28,027 nt of DNA from contig JADRCO010000697.1 in the NCBI GenBank assembly GCA_021464525.1, positions 1-28,027 of the forward strand. Reading direction: 5' to 3'. This DNA comes from Rhizophagus sp. LPA8_4_AMF. Its lineage: Eukaryota > Glomeromycota > Glomeromycetes > Glomerales > Glomeraceae. The notes below the pieces were generated by a model that saw only the letters and a program-made list of their open reading frames with translations, was not told the DNA's origin and ran no database searches. The position numbers were made by a program, and so were the translations under genes. Below, piece after piece: positions 1 to 12,497 of the stretch (position 1 is the stretch's first letter; each line of letters begins with the position of its first letter).

Positions 1-170
1 ATTGGATCTCCAATTGGATTTGGACATATGTCCATATGTCCAATTGGATTATTTGGACACATTTAAATCCAACGATGTCCAATTAACCAATTGGACAACT
101 GGACATATGTTCATTTGGAAATTGTCCAAATGTCCAATTCTAGAAATTGGACATTGTCCAAATCCAACTC
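1..170. repeat. TTGGACAT / ATGTCCAA bidirectional short-repeat array
   Basis: The octamer TTGGACAT and its reverse complement ATGTCCAA recur about a dozen times, complete or one base off, in both orientations. They include the palindrome GGACATATGTCC near the start. The open frame over bases 2-199 is a by-product of this repetition and encodes a low-complexity peptide, so I do not treat it as a gene. The array is cut by the left edge of the window. Confidence 0.75.
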
Positions 171-864
171 TGATTATCCCATATTTATACATGCCATAAA
201 AAATCAATCATATCCTGATTATTGATACACCAAGAAAGGTACTAGGTAAAAAATACTAGACGAATTGTGTAGCCATATTCTAATAGGATTTCTTTCAAAA
301 GGTCTAAAGCAATGTGAAATACAGTAGAAAGCATGGCTAAATTCGATTTATGCAAGCAAAAATGGAACAACAGGTCCAATGAAATACGACATTAATGTTG
401 AGGGAAGTTACATTATACGAAGGATTAGCTAACCTTTAACGATCTCCGCGTTGAATCGCCACCACCCCCCAAAAATCCAGAAAATCGCAAATTATTAGGA
501 ATTGAAGATGCTTCAGGTAGAATCATGCACCGTAATACGGTCAATTATTTTTTAAAAGTGATCATGTATCTCGTATGTGTCGTTTTTGAGAATAGTAAGT
601 CCGCATATTTCGGGCATTTATCTACGAAACATGTGAACGGCTGATGGGTATGTGAACATCTAACACCTCAGAATGTAACACATTTTTTTGTTCGATCCAA
701 AATAAATTTCTTAAACGCTACGATCACTTCCGCAGGTAAACATGACTCTTATATATGGCAAGCCGTCCTTAACAAAAGTATGTCGCATTTTGCGGCAAGT
801 TGCGCCTGTTTTAGCGCATAAACCTATTTGGCTATTTGAAACTAAGATACAGACACTTTCCAAA
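171..864. other. AT-rich stretch with no recognisable gene
   Basis: No ORF of useful length, splice-consistent coding stretch or RNA gene was found on either strand. Around 420-480 there is a short GC-richer patch with a run of six C. It may hold eroded repeat DNA, but nothing specific can be supported. Confidence 0.5.
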
Positions 865-1038
865 TTTTTGAAGGAATAGAATCTTAAAATTTACAAAGAG
901 CACTATGATATTCTCTGTAACAGAGAAAACGATAGACAGGATTTTCTTAATATGAGCAAGGAAGATATTGTGCAAGTTAAATTGGAACTAGAGCCCACAA
1001 TAATACCTGCAAAAGAAGTCAAGATAACATTAGTTTGA
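865..1038 (+). pseudogene. Possible SAM-domain-like coding remnant
   Basis: Read in frame from 865, the stretch gives FLKE, an in-frame TAG at 877-879, then 52 codons to a TGA at 1036-1038. The peptide contains CNRENDRQDFLNMSKEDI followed by VKLELEPT. The order (basic/acidic helix, then FL-x-M-S-x-E-D, then a Leu-rich turn) resembles the end of SAM domains, where a G[FL]LxLTxEDL-type turn leads into a final helix. There is no plausible start, and a stop interrupts the frame, so I read this as decayed or as one exon of a lost gene. The likeness is by eye only. Confidence 0.25.
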
Positions 1039-1042
1039 TATA

Positions 1043-1357
1043 GATCCGTTTCAAAGCAAGGCGAAGACCGAGCCTAAGGTAAAAAAGGAAATCCCTATTA
1101 GTTACTAATTAATGATAATAATTAAAAAAAATTCTCTTTTTTTTATTCGGGACTTACTAATAAAATTTTTTCATCTTTTTCATTTTAGGTCCAGCTTCGA
1201 AACGGACAAGAGGATACATTGGTTGAGGCAAATCTGGTAACTATTTAATAATAATAATAAATAATAATAAATGATTTTTTTTATTCTTAAAAATGGAATG
1301 ATTTACTAGTTTCCACAGCTGATGTTTCCGACTGGACGTTCTGAAGTCGAATCTAGG
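1043..1357 (+). pseudogene. Possible three-exon remnant with two 48-base micro-exons
   Basis: Three short open stretches are bounded by GT-AG signals and share phase 0. They are 1043-1078 (ends AAG|GTAAAA, reads DPFQSKAKTEPK), 1189-1236 (after TTTTAG, ends CTG|GTAACT, reads VQLRNGQEDTLVEANL) and 1310-1357 (after TTACTAG, ends AGG|GTAAAA, reads FPQLMFPTGRSEVESR). The last two are exactly 48 bases each. The intervening introns are low-complexity A/T. No further exon could be followed downstream into the A/T-rich tract, and the upstream 865-1038 stretch is in another frame. It could be part of a decayed gene or chance. Confidence 0.3.
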
Positions 1358-1680
1358 GTAAAAATAATTTTTTTTTTTTAAAATAGCAAAAATAAAAAAA
1401 AGTCAAAAGAAAAATTTCGGTTCAAAGAACTAAAAACTGAATATTTTTCTTAAACCGAAAATTTTTTTAAAAAAAAGTAAAAAATAAAATATTGGTTCAA
1501 AAAACCGAAAAAAAAATAAAGAAAATAAAGAAAAAAAATGATTTTTTTTTTAACTGAAAAAAAACAAATAATTAAGAAAAGCTAAATAAATATTTTTTAT
1601 TTATTTTTTTTTTTTTTAGAAAAAAATAAAGTAAAAAATATTTTTAAAAAAAAAATTATTTTTGCATTTCACAATACGGA
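1358..1680. repeat. Low-complexity poly-A/poly-T tract
   Basis: This is almost entirely A and T runs, with a recurring GGTTCAAA...AACCGAAAA / AACTGAAAA phrase (about 1419-1560). No coding potential. Confidence 0.7.
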
Positions 1681-2410
1681 ATTACATAATTTATTTTATG
1701 GCAAAGTACGATCATAGCCCTAAAATAAAAATAGTTAATAAATTAAAATTGTTAAAAAATCAATTGGCCAATTGCTGCTAAACCAGCTGCAATATTCCAT
1801 TAGTCAATAGTGATCTGCTATTCCCGAAGCAAAAACGTATTTTGGTTCGTAAAAAACTAATATATTTCCACTATACAGATATAGATATCTATATCAAATA
1901 TAATAATATAAAAATGAATGTCACACGAATTACTAAAAGAGGAGTTTTTCCGGCAATTCAGTTAACATATAAAAAATATTTTTAAGGTAACACGAACCTT
2001 TTTAGCAGACTTGTATTATATTAACTAATAATGGCAAGTAATTTAAGATCAAACACTATCGAAAAAAATAAAACCTTGCACTCTTTGAAACTAAGTTTTA
2101 AAACTTTTAAAATCAAACCCTGTTTCAAAGTCTTGGATCTTGGTAAGCAAAAAAAACATTCACAAGATCAAATATCATTTCTTTCCTATTAATAGTTAGT
2201 AGCTGCATTTTTTAAATTTTATAGGTTCCTTAAATATTCCTAACATAGCAAAGTCCTAAAGTATCAATTACCACAATTACTATTTAAAGTAAAAAAAAAA
2301 ATCAATAAAATCTTTTGTAAGCTATATTAAGAAGAACTTCCTATTTTGAGTACAATGAGATTCTGTTTTTAAATATATTGGTTAGATTGGTTTAACTTTA
2401 TTAAGTAAAT
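1681..2410. other. AT-rich intergenic DNA, no gene seen
   Basis: No ORF or splice-consistent exon was found. The only structure noticed is a short palindromic stretch near 1879-1900 (ATATAGATATCTATAT). Confidence 0.5.
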
Positions 2411-2418
2411 GGACAGTC

Positions 2419-2933
2419 TCGATCGCTTCCGCTCAGAAAATAAACAGGAAATTAAAAAAGCTTGTTAGAAAAAAACAATAGCAATGCTAAGTTGCTACTA
2501 ACCCTTAGCTCAACGGTTGTTTTCATTGTTCTATGCAAATTAAACATGAACTTATAGTCTTATAGCATATACGGATTATCCGAGATCGACTTGTATCTCA
2601 AAGTAATATATAAAGTATATACGGATAATCTCATCGTTATGAAACAAAAATTCGATCACATCCGCTCAAAATAAAAAACAAAGGAAATTAAAAAAGCTTG
2701 TTAAAAAAAAACAGTAGAATGGCCAAGTTGACAATCCGTTGTATTGTTTAGCTTCATTGTTTGAGATTATTAACTATACTAATACAAAAAAAGATAATAA
2801 TGAACATAAACGTTTTTTTTATGATGATTGTTTTATAGTCGATTTTTTTTGAAATTTTGTAGCACATACGGATTACCCGAGATCGACTTATGATTTTCGC
2901 TGTATTTCATTAAAAGTAATATACATTAACTAC
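2419..2933. repeat. Diverged direct duplication upstream of the sacsin-like gene
   Basis: Two copies of one block lie in the same orientation, about 2419-2612 and 2652-2933. Each begins with TCGATC(G/A)C(T/A)TCCGCTCA, then AAATTAAAAAAGCTTGTTA and an A-run. Each ends with ACGGATTA(T/C)CCGAGATCGACTT(G/A)T followed by AAAGTAATATA. The second copy has extra A/T sequence in the middle. The 3' copy ends about 115 bases before the start codon of the large gene, so it may overlap its promoter. Confidence 0.65.
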
Positions 2934-3049
2934 GCTAAATAAAGTTAGTTATATATTCATACAACATATTTTATTATAAATTGGTCGACTATTCATTTAA
3001 AAATCATCTTTTGTGTTTACGCTATTGCCTAAATTCATCGACGCAAAAA

Positions 3050-6000
3050 ATGCCAGAGGATTTTAGTCAAGATGAAGCTATTACTCGTCGTTTACATGGT
3101 ATTCTTAAAGAATATCCTGATGGTTCCCAAATTCTTCATGAAATTCTTCAAAATTCGGACGATGCTAAAAGTACTGAACAAATTTTTATTTTGGACCATA
3201 ATACATATCCATCAAATAGTTTACTTAAACTTGATAGATATCAAGGTCCTGCACTTTTAGCAAAGAATAATACCATTTTTGAAGAGAGAGATTTTAAATC
3301 TTTGAAAAATTTGTCAGATAGTGAAAAAAAAGATCAAGTTGATAAAATTGGAGGTAATCTTTCTATCTACTTTATTGATTTTAATGCGACAATAGTATAA
3401 AATATTCCAACTTTTCAATATGATAAATAGTGATGGGACTCGGCTTTAATTCTATTTATCATATTACCGATTTCCCTTCTTTCATTACTGGTGATAAATT
3501 TGTTATTTTTGATCCACATAGATGGCATTTTCATGCCGGTGGCATCAAATACAATTTCGTCGATGAGAAGTCTGTCGAAAATTTACCGGATCAATTAGCT
3601 CCTTTTAAAATCCCGTGTGATGAGACATGTGATAATCCATTTAAAAAACCATTTAAAGGCACTGTATTTCGTTATCCTCTTCGTGATTCTACCGAATCGA
3701 AAATTTCTAAAAAAATTTACAAGCCTGAAGAAATTTTAGATATGTTTAATAACTTTTACATAAAAGAAAATATAAATTGTTTGCTATTTTTAAAGTACAT
3801 CGAACGTATTTATTTCTATGAATTAAAAAAAGGTGCTACTGAACTTGAATTACTTTATACAATTCAATTGGAAAATGCTGACCAAGTGCGACAACAACGT
3901 CGTTTGATAGCAGAAAATATTGTACCGATGACGAAATTATTGAAATCAAAAGAACTTAACAATAGAAATCAATTGGAAACATCATCTTATGTTGCATTGT
4001 TCTCTCGACAGCATAAAAGAGATACTAAGGAAATTAATTCATGGTTAATTTTGAATTATCTTGATGACTTACTCGAAGCAGAAGCATTTTGTCAAAAGAA
4101 ATTCGATATAGATATAAGTAGTCATAAACTTATACCAAATGTTGGTTTAGCTGTTCCTTTGGATAATTTAAATGTTACCGGAAGATTATTTTGTTTTTTA
4201 CCTCTTCCTATTGAAATGCCTTTTCCCGTTTCCGTGCATGGTTATTTTGCGGTAAGAATCGATAAAATTTGAAATTTGTTACATTGATATATTGCTGAAA
4301 TTTTTAATTATCTTTATAGGTTAAAAATGATCGACGCTCTTTATGGTTACCTGCAGAAAATGAAGGATTGGTGAATAATAATTAACTTTTTATTTGTTGT
4401 TTTACGTGCTTGTATATTAAATATTAAACATTTGTTTATTAAATTTTTAGGCGTCTCGAGGATCAGCAAACCTGAATATAGAATGGAATCTTTATTTATT
4501 TGAAAAAGTCTTACCTAAAGCTTGGGCGAAATTTCTTCGCGAATTACCGTTTAAAGTCCCTAATATTCGATCAAACGATATATATGAATTCTGGCCAATA
4601 ATTAAAAATGGCATATCGGGTAACTTAAGTAGATTTTGCAAGGATCTATTGCAAAACGTAATAGAATGTCTTAATGTTGAGGATCGTGTATTCAGAGGAC
4701 CTTCTTCATCGAATACCATTGGGGAAATATCTGAAGTTTCAGTTGATTTGTATAATACTTCCTCATTTCAAAAATCTGAATTTCATTGGCTTTCACTTCA
4801 CAATGGATATTTGGAGGATGAAAATGCACAAATTTCTAAAATAATTGAAAGTATTGGTTTTCCGTTTATATCAACATTACAAATCATTTTCAGCGATTTA
4901 AAAAATTCTATTAAACACAAAGACTCGCTTCATTTTTTTACTCCTGCCATCATTCGCAATTATTTAAAGTGTAATAGTGATAGATGGCAAGAAGGTGTAA
5001 TATCAAGAGAAGAAAATTTATCTTTATTTGAATATATATTAAAGGATAAAAAGTTTGGTGAATTAGAAGGGTTTAAAATGATTCCGCTTGCTGATGGTAC
5101 GCTTGGTACTTTAACACAATCTGGGGATTCTTACGCGTATATTGGCCCAGATGATATTCTTAAAACTCATAAATACGATGAATGTAATATTTTCAAAGAT
5201 CAACTGAATAAGTTCATCGATAAATCGATTAACAATTTTACACTATATCACTGCTTACATGAAAATGCAAAAGCAAAGTGGATTTTAAATATAAAAATAT
5301 TAGATGAATTTGCTGTTGGTGATATGATTAGATATTCATTGAATTATACAGAGAATACAAAAAATCCTGAAGAAATACCAATGCCAAATAATTATGAATG
5401 GATTTATCAATTATGGGATAGTCTAAAATTTAGAGATTGGGATTTAACTAAATTTGAAGATATTCATTTGATTCCGACAAAACATTTTACCCTTAGAAAG
5501 TTAAAGACTCCTACAAAGGCCTTTTCAAGTAAAAATATCTCAAACAATTTAATTTCTATTTTCGAAAAATTTGGTGCTGTTTTCGTTAACAGTGAATTTG
5601 ATACTAGAAAAATTTCAAAATGGAATAAGTAAGTATTTTGTTATAAATCAATTTTTACATCTTTTTTTTTAAAAAAAAAAATTAACAAAAAAACTTTTTT
5701 CATCATCAGAATATCTTCGTATATTATTAAGCCTGATGACATTATATCAGTATTGGGTTCCTTCCGTGCTAATGCATCATATCCAGATAATTTGAAAATA
5801 AATTTACAGAGCAACGAAACAACAGCGCTCGTTGAACATTTGTCTAATTATTTACGACTTGCTAATAAATCTAATCTAGTACGAAATCATATTGATGTTA
5901 TTAAACATATCCCAATTTTTATCGAAGTTGACCATACTTCACCGATTCCATTGTTACCATTACAACCTGAAAACAAAAGTTGGTATCTTTTACCTCGTGA

Positions 6001-9000
6001 AGAAGAAAAATCGTATGGCAAAATTATTTATCCAAGTAATAAAGGAGGATTTATTAATACTATTTCACAAAATATGTGTTATATATTGGAAGATATTATT
6101 AAAATTCCTCGATTAACTTCAAATGAATATTGGCGATTTTGTGTAATACCATATCTTAAATTGCAATCACCAGAAGACATAGATATAGTAATTGATAAAC
6201 TATTTGATCGATTACCTTATTTAAATAGTGAGTTAATAGAGATTATCGGAAATCAACCTTTTGTACCAGCTGGTACAATTAGAATGTTTCTACAACAACA
6301 AACGCCCAAAATTATAAATTTAACTAAACCAACGGAACTATTTAATCCAGTAGGAGAGAAGATGGCTCAACTATTTTTTGAAGACGAGGAAGTTTATCCT
6401 GTTGGTAGTTATGGTCATGGAACACTCCCATATTCTTTCAATAAGTTCTTCATGGTTTTACACATGCATTGGATTAAAAAAGAACTTACTTCAGATGATA
6501 TTATTTCTCGGATAAATATTATTATGATGAGAATGATGACTTTTGAGGATTATGATTTAATTCGTGCCATAGCATTAAACCTTTTAAAATATATTGATGA
6601 AAAATGGGATCAGATATCAAATAATAATAATAATAATGCATTGTTGAAAGCTATTTTAGAAAATTCATGGATTCCTACGGTTAAATGTGAAGGGTTAAGC
6701 TTATTTGAAAGGAAACTTTATTCGAGGCCTATTGATTGTTCTTGTGAAAAATTCGAAAATTTAGTATGTTTTGTTGAGCCAATTGTAAAATATGTACCCA
6801 GGAATAGGAAATTTTTGAAATCTATGGAGTGGAATTATGAACCTGATGAGAGAACTGTACTAAAACAATTGGAATTTTGTCATGATAATGTGGATCAAAT
6901 ACAATCGGAGAAGTTAAAATCTATTTGTATAGCGATTTATAAATACATGAAAGGAGAATATGATAATAATAGTCAATCATTCGATTATATGAAGAAAAAA
7001 TTAAAAAATCAATCATGGATATTGTGCGGAGATATATTTCGTTCAACTGATGAAGTTTTTATTGAAGCTCCTTTTGATAATTACCTGCCGAATAACAATT
7101 ATTTAATTGTCAAACTTCCTGAAGAATATTATTATTATAAGGAAATGTTTCTTTCTATGGGAGTTAAAAAGTGGTATCAGGTTAATATTAAGGAATTAAT
7201 TCAAATTATCAAAAAAGTGGTTGAAAAAGATGAAAATAAAGTTTTATCAACAGATGAAATAAATAGCGTCATTGATATTCTCATATGTATTACAAATAAA
7301 CAGAAGATATCGATATGTTCAGAAGAAAGATTGAAGGGGTTATTAGTTCCAAGTACTAATAATGTACTTGTAAGCTTACAAAAAATCCATTATGATGATA
7401 TGGAAGGAAGACTTGGCTATGAAAAGAAAAACCAATATTTGATTGCTCATCCTTATGTTACTCTACAAATTGCCAAAGATTTAAAGATGCAAACTTTAGC
7501 AGGAAAAATATGTGGTAATTATGATAAATAATTTTGCTATTAAGTTAAAATCAGATATCTAAAACCATATCATTTTAAAATTTACTAGATATTAATTATA
7601 TTGAAGACGATGCCTGGAAGGCATATGAACAAGATTTCTCATTGAATACCAAAATTAATAATATTGCTGAGCAGGTAATTATTAGATTTTTTAATGCATC
7701 ATTTTATTCCACACTAGATATTAATTTTTATCAAATATTTGAAAACTTTCATATAATTAGACTTACTTTTCACCATGTGATTTCGTTAAAGAGTTTCTCC
7801 AAGTAAGCAATAAAGTATTTTATATTCTATTATGCAAGCCTTTATCTCCTTTATACGCTTACAAATAATATAATTGGTATGTGTTCTCATTAAATATAGA
7901 TTGCAGATGATGCAAAAGCCACGCGTTTTTCAGTAATCTTGGATTGGAGACAAAATAATGATTATAAAAAATTTTTATTATCAAGAGAAATGGAAGATTT
8001 GCAAGGTCCATCAATATGGATATATATTAATGCACAATTTTCAAATGATGATATTCAGACTTTGATCGAACTCAAAGAATCTTGTATCAAAGATGAAAAT
8101 GACACTAAAATCGGAAAATTTGGAAAAGGATTTTATCATGCTTTTCATGTTACAGATTTACCAAGCATTGTAAGCGGAGAATGTATTACATTTTTAGATC
8201 CACGAACAAGATTCCTTCCGGCAACAGGAGATCCTCCTAAAAAGCGAAGATGTATTCGAATTAATTTTATCGAGAAAGAATTCAAGATATGTTTTCCGGA
8301 CCAATGCTACCCTTATGAAATCATAGGAGGTTGTGATTTCACAAAAGAATTCAAAGGAACATTATTTAGGTTTCCACTTAGAAAAAATGAAAGTTTAAAT
8401 AGAATTAATTTTATGATTCGTACGTGGAGAATTAATAAAGAGATGCTCTTTTTAAGAAATATAGAAACATGTTACTTTCGTGAAATAAATGAGCTATCTC
8501 GTCATCGAATAATATGGCGAACAAAAATAAATAATATTGATGATTGTCGCAATTCTCGTCAAAAAATTATTGATAGTATCGATGATGCACAAATCTATCA
8601 ATTAGATATTGCAAGTATCAATGGTTCGCGAAAGGATTCAGAAGTATGGGCTATATGTACTGGGGGACATGATAAAATCAAACCAGAATTTAGTGAACTT
8701 GAAGAATTTTCAAAGAAAAATCGACTCAAGGTGAATATTACTCAATTAATCCAATTTGATTTTATACTATATATATATATATTAAAAAATTTATAATTAT
8801 TGTTCGTTTATTATTAAAGCCAAGAGGTGGAGTTGCTTGTTTGCTTGCTGAATCTGATAAAAAATCATTGGATGAACTGAAGGCCGAATCGGTAAAGTTA
8901 ATTCTTCCATTTAATTATTGTTTATCAAATATTAAATTATTAATTAGTGTTTTTTTTTTATATTGTAGTTTCCAAACCCTTCTGAACTCAAAGGATCATC

Positions 9001-12000
9001 TATATTTACCTATTTATCCCTATCGAAGACTACCAGTTTAGGAGTTCATTTGAACGGAGACTTTATTATATCTGAACAAGATGATACTTGCGATCCCTTT
9101 AGTCATTTTATATCTGAGCATGATGATTTTTGGCATTCTTATCGTTATGGTGAATGGAATAAATATATTTTGTTTGAAGTTTTAGCTGATTTACACACCA
9201 AACTACTTGAATATATCATGAAATTTGAAGTTAGAAATATGAGAGAAAGCCCAAACTTCATTTCACACGTCACAAATGTCATTGATAATATTTGGCCCAT
9301 TAATTCCAACATTTGTTTAAAGATTTACAAAAGTTATGGTTTAAGAGTTATTAGAAATTTAGGTGATAATAGACAGAGAAAATTTTTCTGGACCGAAGCT
9401 AATGGTGGACAACTTGTTTCATTACAAGCAGCTAGAATTCTTGAGAAAGAACAAATAAATATTTCAAATATATTGATTAACTTAAAAGTTCCAATTCAAG
9501 TTGTGAAACTTGATAAAGAAAAGATGGAACATTTAAATAATATCGTTAAATCTAAAAAACCTCGAAATTTCCCGTACACACCTATCAACGGAAAATTAAT
9601 ATGTAAAGAATTACAATCGTTAAGACCATATAAACCTAAGGATAATGTTTTTAATAGCGATAGTACACACGATATATTATTTCAATTGCTCAGTTTTATT
9701 CTTAAAGATAGGGATTCTTTTGAGTTTCTTGATGGATTACCATTAATTCCATTGAATGACGGATCAGTTGGAAAGTTTGGAGAGTATGATAAAGAAAATG
9801 TTTATTACATTGGTAATCAAGAACATATAGAACTGTTTCCAAATGCTGGTTCTTCAAAATTTGTCTCTATTTATTTACCAAATGATATAATAAGAATTTT
9901 TTCCAGTGAAGAATTTTCTAAAGTCACAAATATCCGAAAATTTGATGCTGCAGCAATTTTAGATCTTTTAAAATATGAATTATCAAATGAAAATATATTA
10001 TCATGGAATCCGAATAATAGCTCTATACCAAATGATAATTGGATTAAAAATATTTGGTCAATTATAAATAAATCTGGAAAAAATATAGAATTTGAAGAAT
10101 TATCGAAATTTCCTCTATTACCAGTTATTAGACCTTCCAATATGCTTATTAAACCTGATATATACAATCCACTTTTATATATTAATGAAGAACATTTTTT
10201 AATACCAGTATTAGTAAAATTAAAATTACGATTTACTAATATGATATTTCCTGAAAATACTCATGAAGATCTCAAAAAATGTATTTTAAGATACGATCAT
10301 ATAAACATTATTAATTCTTTGGAAAAAGTTTTATTAAATACGAATATTAGTATGAAACAATTATTTAAAGATAGTAATTTAACAGCTTTGGAATATGAAA
10401 AGTTTAGAAAATTTATTAGTGAAGGAATTGATATTTTAATAGGTAAGTGAAATAAAATACGATTTTTATTTATTTATATTTTTTTTTACTTAAGTTGTTT
10501 AATATTCCATATATATTTTTTTTAATAGGATATGGGAAATATCAGGAAAATTTCAATAATATTCTTGCTTCTTTACCAATATGGCCAGTATATTCTAAAG
10601 AAAATATTTTTATTGATGCAAAATCTGGAATTATTCATCCAGGAATTACATTTTTCTCCTTCCGTGATAATACCAATTTTTATAATTGTTTTTTCTTTAA
10701 AGACATACTTAAGAAATTAGGTGCCACTTCTATAAATGAAATAGATTTTATTAAGAATCATATCATACCAGATATAAAATCTTCAACTCCTTCTAAGGGT
10801 TATATCCATTTCTTAAAGGATAAATTATCGTCAAATAATTCAGAAATTGAGGAATGTTTCAAACAACATGAAGTGATACCCAACAAATCACTCACTAAAT
10901 TTGTTAGTGCTGATACTTTGTATGATACGGATGATATATTATTTCAAAGTATTTTTGCGGATACTGATAAAGTTTTACCACCAGAATTACAAAATAGCCA
11001 TTCTTGTTTAGAGGCTCTGAAAAGAATTGGCCTTAAACATCAAGTGAATTGTGATACATATATTGAATGTGCATTAGAAATTGAATCACAGATTAAAGAA
11101 GGAATATTTCCAATAAATATAATTGAATATAGAGCAAAAGATTTAGTACGATATTTATATAAACAAATCAATACTTTAAATTTCAACAATGAACAATGGA
11201 ATAAGATTAAGGGGATCAAATTCATTCCAACAGAAAAAAACAATCAAGATCAATTTTATCAGAATTCAAAAGAAACTACACGTTTTGAATCTTTTGAAAA
11301 TCTTTGTTCTCAAAAATATAAGAAAATATGTTGGACTCAATATCCATTATTTGAAGAAAATGTTGAGCCGACTGATACTTTCAATGTATATCATCCAGAA
11401 ATTGGAATTCCATCTACAGGAAATATTATTGAACATTGGTTTGTTGTTATAACAATGTTGAAAGAAAAACAATGGAATAATAATAATAAGAGAGAACTAA
11501 AAAATGTAATTAATGAAATTTATAAAGTAATGAATGAAAATTCTAAAGATGAAAATATGAAAGAGTTAATTAAATCAAAAATCAATGATCCTAATAAGAA
11601 ATTATTCTTTAACGGGGATGATCCATTTGATGAGAAAAATTGGGTAACAGGAAAAGATCTCGTATTTGGATTAAAAGCAGATATTGGATTTCGTAAAATT
11701 TATAAAGTTAAAGATTGTTTAAAGGAATATAGGGATTTATTATTACTTGCAGGAGCTTCTGAGATTGAATCACCATTAATGCCATTACCAAATCCAACAT
11801 TTAATTCAAAAGATAAATTATTAAACTCCTTACTTGATAAACTTGTAAAACAATCTGATGTTAAAAATTATGATGTCATTTTTATTATTGGAGAAGAAAA
11901 AATTGGCGCTAACAAATGCGTTCTTTCAGGTATGTTAAACGTACAATTATTTTTATTATTTAATATTCAAAGTATCTTCTTTACTAATTGGTAATATATC

Positions 12001-12497
12001 TCTATTACATAGCTGTATCAACATATTTTGAAACAATGTTCTCCAATGGTTCAAATAAATCAACAGAGAATAAAATTGAAATTTCAATAAATGATACAAC
12101 TCCAAATATATTCTGGATAATACTTCGATGGTTATACGGACAATCTTTTGAAGATGCAGCAAAATCTGTTTTACGTAAACGCGATGAAATTACAACAGAA
12201 AAAGAGAGTTACGAATTAACATTTTTAATTGATATGTTGAAAGCAACAGATTTTTATGAAATTGAACTCAAAGATGAAGTAGAAGATTTAATTATAAATA
12301 GTCCGTTTATTAATTTTGCTAATATATGTAAAATTTTAGAATTATCAGATAAATTTAAGGCTACACGATTGAAAGTTTATTGTAAAAACTATATTAATTC
12401 GAATAGACAACTTGTTATAGATCAATTGGTTGAATTTCATGAGGATACAAATGAAAGATCAAAAATGTTAGATTTATTATTGGCAGGTAATGAATGA
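3050..12497 (+). CDS. Sacsin-like protein: two HSP90-like ATPase repeats plus C-terminal BTB/BACK-like part (12 exons)
   Basis: Exons by GT-AG splicing: 3050-3353, 3431-4251, 4320-4370, 4451-5628, 5710-7514, 7589-7674, 7761-7802, 7900-8730, 8820-8891, 8969-10442, 10529-11929, 12013-12497. They total 8550 bases, one open frame, 2849 residues. The ATG at 3050 directly precedes the sacsin-type start and is preferred over an in-frame TTG at 2981. Repeat 1 has EILQNSDDA (Glu31, Asn35) and, across intron 1, GVMGLGFNSIYHITD (GxxGxG, about 101-115). Repeat 2 (from about 1390) has EFLQIADDAKATRF and GKFGKGF (1501-1507). VHGYFA...NDRRSLW (end of exon 2 into exon 3) is a further sacsin hallmark. DVIFIIGEEKIGANKCVLS then AVSTYFETMFSNG (from about 2670) is a BTB fold, followed by helices to the TGA. 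In known families the ATPase repeats are chaperone-like and BTB proteins often recruit cullin-3; this function is inferred. Odd point: the expected Asn of repeat 2 is Ile1430. The gene model is strong; individual micro-exons (42 and 51 bases) need RNA evidence. Confidence 0.9.

Noticed and set aside
2-199. 65-codon ORF on the plus strand
   Set aside because: It is the translation of the TTGGACAT repeat array and ends with it; no gene-like composition.
685-705. TTGTTCGATCC, like a tRNA B box
   Set aside because: No A box, acceptor stem or cloverleaf can be built around it.
2981-3049. Upstream extension of the sacsin-like gene from TTG 2981
   Set aside because: No ATG; the sacsin-type motif starts right after ATG 3050.
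3354-3430. Stop codons between the two halves of the first ATPase repeat, suggesting a broken gene
   Set aside because: A 77-base GT-AG intron removes them and restores the GxxGxG loop in frame.
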